NCBI RefSeq assembly: GCF_018613195.1
Contig: NZ_JAGGQQ010000004.1
Location: 62,001 to 126,000, forward strand
Length of the DNA stretch: 64,000 nt
Direction: 5' to 3'
Source: Bacillus sp. ISL-45
Lineage (GTDB): Bacteria > Bacillota > Bacilli > Bacillales > Cytobacillaceae
Numbering within the stretch: the first letter of the stretch is position 1; each line of letters opens with the position of its first letter. Below the pieces are notes generated by a model, which had not been told where the DNA came from, searched no databases, and saw nothing but the letters and a program-made list of their open reading frames with translations. A program made the translations under genes and the position numbers. Below, one piece after another: positions 58,728 through 64,000 of this stretch.

Positions 58728-60653
58728 TTACATGACCCGCTTAAACATTTTCTCCATTTCATATGTGGAGTAGTGGACAATGATCGGCCGGCCATGCGGA
58801 CATGTGAACGGGTCGGACGAACGCCGCAATTCATCCAGCAATGCTTGGATCTCATCGGTGCGCAGGTGATGATTTGCTTTGATGGATGCCTTGCAGCTCA
58901 TCATGATGGCTGCTTCTTCTCTAAGCTTTTTAATATCCACTTTTTTCATCATCAGGAGTTGTTCAATCATGTCTTCAATCAGCTCTTTTTCCTCTCCGCC
59001 AGGGAACCACTGCGGGTGTGAGCGGACGATGAAGCTGTTATAGCCGAATGGCTCAAGGAAGACCCCCACTTTTTCCAGCTCATGTTGGTGCTCATTGATT
59101 TTTATGCACTCATCGGCTGAGTATTCAAGTGTTATTGGCATGAGCATTTCCTGAAGCTCAGTCGCTACCTCGCCTACCTTGTCCCTGAAATACTCATACT
59201 TGATTCTCTCCTGGGCAGCATGCTGGTCAATTATATATAATCCGCGGTCGTTCTGGGCGAGAATATAAGTACCGTGCATTTGCCCGATTGGATAAAGAGG
59301 AGGGACACGGGAAGCCTGTACTTCAGCAGGCTGTTCGGAAGCTGCTGTTGAAGCAGCCGGATCTGTCTTTCCATCTTCTTGAACAAATTCGTTTTCATCA
59401 GGTGCAGCAAAGGAAAGTGCCGGATTCTCTTGAGCTACCAAGGCGTTTCTCCAGTCAGGAGCTTCCTGCTGTGAAGCACTTTGTCGTTCATCAGCTTTAT
59501 AGCTTTTGGTCAGTTCATCAGCTTTACCCTCTACCAATGGCCTGCGCTCAATGGTTGACTGAATCAATGAAGCCATCTCTTCAGCTTTAGGCAAATGGTC
59601 CAGGTCCATGAATGTTTGTTCTGACTTGGGTTTCTCCTGCTTCTGGGTAACCATCCCAGCCGGGATTAATTCCTTCGTCTTAAAAGCGTTCTTTATTACG
59701 CTCGAGACAAGCTCATTCAACTCCTGCTCCTTACTCAATCGCACTTCCATCTTGGATGGATGGACGTTCACATCAATCAAGAGCGGATCCATTTCAATAT
59801 TCAACAGGACAACTGGATACCTGCCAATCGGGAGCAACGTATGGTAGCCTTCCTGGATTGCTTTAACCAGGGCATAATTTTTGATAAAACGGCCATTAAT
59901 CATAGTCGAAATATAGTTTCGTGATGCCCTGGTGATTTCCGGCATTGAAATATAGCCGCTAATTTTATAATCCAGAGACTCTCCTCTGATTGGAATCATA
60001 GCTTTGACCATATTAATACCGTAAATGGCAGCCAGCACCTGGCGAACATCCCCATTTCCTGTCGTCTTCAGAAGCTGGCGTCCATTATGGACAAGCCTGA
60101 AGGAGATATCTGGATTTGCCAGCGCCAGGCGGTTGACGACATCGGTAATATTGCCAAGTTCGGTATGGATTGTCTTCATGTATTTAAGGCGTGCCGGAGT
60201 ATTAAAAAACAGGTCTGAAATACTGATATCCGTACCTTTGCGGCTGTCGGCCTTCACCACTGATTTGACCTTGCCGCCTTCGATGACCACTTTATTGCCT
60301 TCAATACCGGTAGATGTTTTCATTTCAAGCCTTGAGACAGAGGCAATACTCGGCAGCGCTTCTCCCCTGAACCCGAGAGTCCTGATCCGGAACAAGTCGT
60401 TTTCATTCTTGATCTTGCTCGTGGCATGCCGCTGGAAGGCCACAAGAACATCATCCTCCTCTATGCCGTCTCCATTATCTGTGATCCTGATCCTGGCCAG
60501 TCCTGCTTCCTCGAGATCAATCTCAATCACGGTACTGTTGGCATCAATCGCGTTCTCCACCAGTTCCTTCACAACCGATGCCGGCCGCTCTACTACCTCA
60601 CCGGCAGCAATCTTGTTTGATAATGCATCGTCAAGTTGAATAATTTTCGCCAT
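58728..60653 (-). CDS. mutL: DNA mismatch repair protein MutL
   Basis: This 641-residue GHKL ATPase has [27 protein letters not shown] and [12 protein letters not shown] at the N-terminus, and a C-terminal endonuclease domain with [13 protein letters not shown] (DQHAxxE metal site), [10 protein letters not shown] and CPHGRP. These endonuclease motifs are typical of Gram-positive MutL and absent from E. coli. ATG 60653 follows AGGTGAG. It is directly downstream of mutS. Confidence 0.97.
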   Translation of the reverse strand: MAKIIQLDDALSNKIAAGEVVERPASVVKELVENAIDANSTVIEIDLEEAGLARIRITDNGDGIEEDDVLVAFQRHATSKIKNENDLFRIRTLGFRGEALPSIASVSRLEMKTSTGIEGNKVVIEGGKVKSVVKADSRKGTDISISDLFFNTPARLKYMKTIHTELGNITDVVNRLALANPDISFRLVHNGRQLLKTTGNGDVRQVLAAIYGINMVKAMIPIRGESLDYKISGYISMPEITRASRNYISTMINGRFIKNYALVKAIQEGYHTLLPIGRYPVVLLNIEMDPLLIDVNVHPSKMEVRLSKEQELNELVSSVIKNAFKTKELIPAGMVTQKQEKPKSEQTFMDLDHLPKAEEMASLIQSTIERRPLVEGKADELTKSYKADERQSASQQEAPDWRNALVAQENPALSFAAPDENEFVQEDGKTDPAASTAASEQPAEVQASRVPPLYPIGQMHGTYILAQNDRGLYIIDQHAAQERIKYEYFRDKVGEVATELQEMLMPITLEYSADECIKINEHQHELEKVGVFLEPFGYNSFIVRSHPQWFPGGEEKELIEDMIEQLLMMKKVDIKKLREEAAIMMSCKASIKANHHLRTDEIQALLDELRRSSDPFTCPHGRPIIVHYSTYEMEKMFKRVM

Positions 60654-60707
60654 TCCGTCTCACCTCCAGCTATTAGTATTTTCTTAAGCGTTTTATGAGG
60701 AACATAT

Positions 60708-63362
60708 TTACTTACGCAGCTTTTTTTGCAGCTCGTAAAGCATGTTCATGGCCTGTAAAGGAGTCATATCAAGGATTTCCAAACCGTTCAATTGTTCAAT
60801 AACCTGCTTCTCCTTTTTGCTCGAACCGCCAGCTTTCTTCTGTTCTGGCTCTTCATCAAAAAATGATAATTGAGCTGCGGCTGCCGTTTCCGCAGCCTGA
60901 AGGACGCTTTGTTTGTCTTGCACATTTTGCATTGGTTCGCGCACAGAGTCGGCGCTCTTTTTAAGTCCTGAAGACACCTGAGTATCCGTATGCTCGAGTA
61001 TTTGCAGGATTTCAGCAGCACGTTCAATCAGATCTGCCGGCAATTCAGCAAGCTGGGCAACGTGAATTCCGTAACTCTTATCCGCTGCACCCTCCCTGAT
61101 TTTATGAAGAAAGACTACTTTTCCATTTTGTTCAACTGCACTCACATGTACATTCTTCAATTTATTTAATTCATTTTCCAGTGAAGTCATTTCATGATAG
61201 TGTGTCGAAAAAAGCGTCTTTGCGCTGATTTTATCATGGATATATTCAATCATAGCCTGGGCCAGTGCCATGCCGTCATAAGTTGAGGTTCCACGGCCGA
61301 TTTCATCAAATAGGATCAAGCTATCCTTCGTCGCATTGGTAATGGCGTTCTTTGCCTCCAGCATCTCGACCATGAAAGTACTTTGTCCGGAAACAAGATC
61401 ATCTGCCGCACCAATCCTGGTGAAAACCTGATCGAATATCGGCATGACCGCCTCAGTCGCCGGAACAAAACAGCCGATTTGAGCCATGATTGCTGTCAGG
61501 GCAACCTGGCGCATATATGTGCTTTTACCAGACATATTCGGTCCGGTAATCAGAAGGACTTCGCGGTCGTTGTCCATATAGCAATCGTTTGGCACGTATT
61601 CCTGGGCATCCATCACCTTTTCGACAACTGGATGGCGTCCATCCTTCAGGACAATTTTTCGATCAGCTGAGAAAACAGGTCTTACATAATGGCGCTGTTC
61701 ACTCAGCTCTGCAAACCCCAGAATGACATCAAGCTCACTAAGAGCCCGTGCAAGCCCCTGCAATCTAGGAATATATTCTTTTATCGTCTCGCGGATTCCG
61801 GTGAATAACTGATATTCAAGCTCGACACTTTTTTCCTCGGCCGCGAGGATCAAGTCTTCCTTTTCCTTCAGCTCAGGCGTGATAAAGCGCTCCGCATTAG
61901 ACAGCGTCTGCTTCCGCTCATACTGGCCTTCCTGAAGAAGATGCAGGTTCGCCTTCGTTACTTCAATATAGTAGCCAAACACTCGGTTATAGCCAACCTT
62001 TAAGGATTTTATCCCTGTTTTCTTGCGCTCATCCCGCTCCAGCATAGCAATCCACGTTTTTCCATTTCGGCTTGCATCTCGGTATTGGTCAAGCTGTTGA
62101 TCGTAACCATCGCGAATGATATTCCCTTCCTTGACAGAAATCGGAGGATTATCGACGATTGCCTGTTCAAGCAGATCCGCTGCCTCCTCGCAAGGATCAA
62201 GTCTATCTGCCATATGGACAGCTTCCTCGTGGGGAAGACTCTCCAAAATATGTTTTAGCGATGGCACCTGTAATAAAGATCTTTTTAGCTGCATCAAATC
62301 TCTTGGATTAAGATTGCCAAAAGCAACCCTTCCAGCCAAACGTTCAAGGTCGTATACCTCTTTCAACTTTTCCCGTAATTCCTGGCGTTCAAAAAACTGT
62401 CCGACAAAAAGCTGGACCAGTTCCTGACGACGGCCGATCTCAGCTTTGTCAATCAGCGGCCTGTTGATCCATTGCTTCAGCATCCTGCCGCCCATTGCGG
62501 TCATCGTTTCATCAAGCAGCCATAAAAGTGTTCCCTTTTTTGCTGTAGAGCGTATGGTCTCTGTCAGTTCAAGGTTACGCTTGGAAAAGTAATCAATTTT
62601 CATATATTGCTGTACCTGATAGACAGATACCTTTTGCAAATGATCAAGGCTTCGCTTCTGCGTCCGGTATAAATAATTGAATAATCTTGAAGCCGTGCTC
62701 TTTAACTGTTCATTCTCAAGGTTCGAAAATAGAACTGAAAAAGTTTCATTCATTTCAGTGTTATCCTCTATTGACAGCGCCAGAATGGAACGCTCCTTCA
62801 GTTTCTTCTGGATTTCCGGTGAAAGCGTGCTTTGGATGACAACTTCCTTTGCTCCAGAAATCGATAATTCGTTAATAAGGTCTTCGATACTGCCGTTAAT
62901 TAAAGTAGCCCTGCTTTCCCCTGTCGACAGGTCGCTGCAGGCAAAACCATATATGTTTCCCGGAAAAGCCGAAACAGTAGCGATAAAGTTATTTTCTTTT
63001 TCAAGTAGCCCTCGGCCTTCCATGACGGTTCCCGGAGTGATTAGCTGGACAACCTCCCGCTTAACGACACCTTTGGCAGTCTTGGGATCTTCTGTTTGTT
63101 CACATATCGCAACTTTATAGCCTTTATTAATCAACTGTTCAATATAGTTAGGAGCTGAATGGTAAGGAACACCGCACATCGGAATCCGTTCCTCGCCGCC
63201 GCCTTCTCTGCTCGTCAGTGTTATTTCAAGTTCCTGGGATGCCTTTAACGCATCCTCGAAGAACATTTCATAAAAATCTCCCAAACGGAAAAATAAAAAG
63301 GCATCCTGGTAATCCGCCTTCACTTGCAGGTATTGCTTGATCATAGGGGTATATGCAGCCAT
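60708..63362 (-). CDS. mutS: DNA mismatch repair protein MutS
   Basis: This 884-residue mismatch sensor has the N-terminal Phe-x-Glu motif GDFYEMF, the connector and lever domains, and a C-terminal ATPase with Walker [29 protein letters not shown] and [11 protein letters not shown] tail with [21 protein letters not shown] supports dimerisation. ATG 63362 is chosen because GGAGGAG lies 3-5 bases upstream; TTG 63374 overlaps it. It is separated from mutL by 54 bases and probably cotranscribed. Confidence 0.97.
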   Translation of the reverse strand: MAAYTPMIKQYLQVKADYQDAFLFFRLGDFYEMFFEDALKASQELEITLTSREGGGEERIPMCGVPYHSAPNYIEQLINKGYKVAICEQTEDPKTAKGVVKREVVQLITPGTVMEGRGLLEKENNFIATVSAFPGNIYGFACSDLSTGESRATLINGSIEDLINELSISGAKEVVIQSTLSPEIQKKLKERSILALSIEDNTEMNETFSVLFSNLENEQLKSTASRLFNYLYRTQKRSLDHLQKVSVYQVQQYMKIDYFSKRNLELTETIRSTAKKGTLLWLLDETMTAMGGRMLKQWINRPLIDKAEIGRRQELVQLFVGQFFERQELREKLKEVYDLERLAGRVAFGNLNPRDLMQLKRSLLQVPSLKHILESLPHEEAVHMADRLDPCEEAADLLEQAIVDNPPISVKEGNIIRDGYDQQLDQYRDASRNGKTWIAMLERDERKKTGIKSLKVGYNRVFGYYIEVTKANLHLLQEGQYERKQTLSNAERFITPELKEKEDLILAAEEKSVELEYQLFTGIRETIKEYIPRLQGLARALSELDVILGFAELSEQRHYVRPVFSADRKIVLKDGRHPVVEKVMDAQEYVPNDCYMDNDREVLLITGPNMSGKSTYMRQVALTAIMAQIGCFVPATEAVMPIFDQVFTRIGAADDLVSGQSTFMVEMLEAKNAITNATKDSLILFDEIGRGTSTYDGMALAQAMIEYIHDKISAKTLFSTHYHEMTSLENELNKLKNVHVSAVEQNGKVVFLHKIREGAADKSYGIHVAQLAELPADLIERAAEILQILEHTDTQVSSGLKKSADSVREPMQNVQDKQSVLQAAETAAAAQLSFFDEEPEQKKAGGSSKKEKQVIEQLNGLEILDMTPLQAMNMLYELQKKLRK

Positions 63363-63396
63363 ATTCTCCTCCAAAATTCACTTTGCTTTTATTAAA

Positions 63397-63638
63397 GGCT
63401 CTGTTAAACTCGGCTGGTGATTTTCGTTCCAGGCGCTTCGCTTTCCGCGGGGAAGAATTAAGAAAAAGCCCTACTGCCGGCTTTTTCAAAGATCAAATTC
63501 TTCCTTGCAGTCGGGGAGCCTCCTCGGCGCTTTATGCGCCTGCGGGGTCCCCCCATGACTTGCTCATCCCGCAGGAGTCTGCGCGCCTTCCACTACAATC
63601 AACAGGGCTTTAAAATAACATCTGTCTATAACAGAGCC
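63397..63638 (+). repeat. Family-B dispersed repeat, copy 2
   Basis: The copy is bounded by GGCTCTGTTA and TAACAGAGCC, a perfect 10-bp terminal inverted repeat, and shares its modules with 21187-21415. The adjoining 63639-63850 shows no gene. Confidence 0.8.
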
Positions 63639-63855
63639 TTATTGTAAGGTCAATGCAGGGAATCCGCTTTGACCGTTTTCCATTCTCTTATTCTTTTTCG
63701 GGCAATGCACTTCTTCTGCTTTTACCGTCTTCCGCGCACACACTCTTTTTTGGGGAATGCACACTGGAAAAAGCTCTCTTTTCGACTATTATTCTAAATA
63801 TCTATTATAACTCGACAAAATATAATTTTCGATAGAATCCACTTAAAAAGAATTA

Positions 63856-63875
63856 CCAGTCCCAATAAGGACTGG
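63856..63875. terminator. Terminator of the right-edge gene
   Basis: CCAGTCC / GGACTGG (63856-63862, 63869-63875) is flanked by T/A runs on both sides and follows the stop of the partial gene at the right edge. Confidence 0.75.
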
Positions 63876-63881
63876 CATTTT

Positions 63882-64000
63882 TCAATCATATTTCATTTTT
63901 TTCAACCCGATGGTAAAAAATAGTAAGCTGAATACTAGCAATACTAGTGTTGAATTTCGGAGTGCAGGGAGATAAAGGCTTCCGCTGACTATTTCACGAA
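63882..64000 (-). CDS. Partial membrane protein (C-terminal end), possibly ABC-2 permease
   Basis: The last 38 residues of a gene entering from the right edge read REIVSGSLYLPALRNSTLVL, then a hydrophobic helix LVFSLLFFTIG and the basic end LKKMKYD, stopping at TGA 63884-63882. A final membrane helix with a short positive tail is usual for ABC-2 type permeases. A terminator follows immediately. Only this fragment is visible, so the family is a guess. Confidence 0.45.
   Translation of the reverse strand, partial: REIVSGSLYLPALRNSTLVLLVFSLLFFTIGLKKMKYD

Overview
The window reads as a chromosomal segment of an endospore-forming Bacillaceae (Bacillus/Mesobacillus-like) bacterium. The evidence is strong Shine-Dalgarno sites, frequent TTG/GTG starts, spoVK, a glnR-glnA pair, mreBH, RsbR-type STAS proteins, and the order mutS-mutL ... 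miaA-hfq-spoVK-hflX-ynbB-glnR-glnA familiar from Bacillus. Most genes lie on the minus strand. No rRNA, tRNA or CRISPR array was seen.

Layout. 1-8.6 kb: partial acetyltransferase, an ECF sigma/anti-sigma pair with its own promoter, an AadE-like nucleotidyltransferase, an RsbR-like STAS protein, a SWIM/SNF2 helicase, and an ArsR-AHSA1 pair whose operator lies inside the promoter spacer. 8.6-10.3 kb: an RNase J-family enzyme. 10.8-15.8 kb: tyrosine catabolism (HmgA, FAH-family hydrolase, flavin reductase, HisC-like aminotransferase, HPPD). 16-21 kb: an operon of thioesterase, phenylalanine dehydrogenase and a 2-oxoacid dehydrogenase complex (E1alpha, E1beta, E2). 21.5-24.3 kb: an ABC importer of the TrpXYZ-like class. 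24.8-29.9 kb: assorted metabolic genes and a BCCT transporter that seems to start at ATT. 29.9-41.6 kb: paaX and a full-length phenylacetyl-CoA (paa) operon. 42.2-46.0 kb: a decayed integrative element in the 3' end of glnA, carrying a c-di-GMP-I riboswitch in front of a CheY/HD-GYP operon. 46-64 kb: conserved core genes (glnA, glnR, ynbB, hflX, spoVK, hfq, miaA, mreBH, mutL, mutS).

How it fits together. The proposed phenylalanine route is Phe to phenylpyruvate (phenylalanine dehydrogenase), then directly to phenylacetyl-CoA (the linked 2-oxoacid dehydrogenase complex), then through paa to central metabolism. Tyrosine goes through homogentisate. A 19-bp motif (TWACG-N8-ACGTWA) lies just downstream of the -10 element at three promoters: the phenylalanine operon, the paa operon and paaX itself. 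This suggests one regulon, probably PaaX. A perfect CcpA cre site in front of the phenylalanine dehydrogenase gene adds carbon catabolite control.

The intergenic regions hold several repeat families: five copies of a ~160-185 bp element, two copies of a ~240 bp element, and three unrelated arrays of 41-53 bp tandem units.
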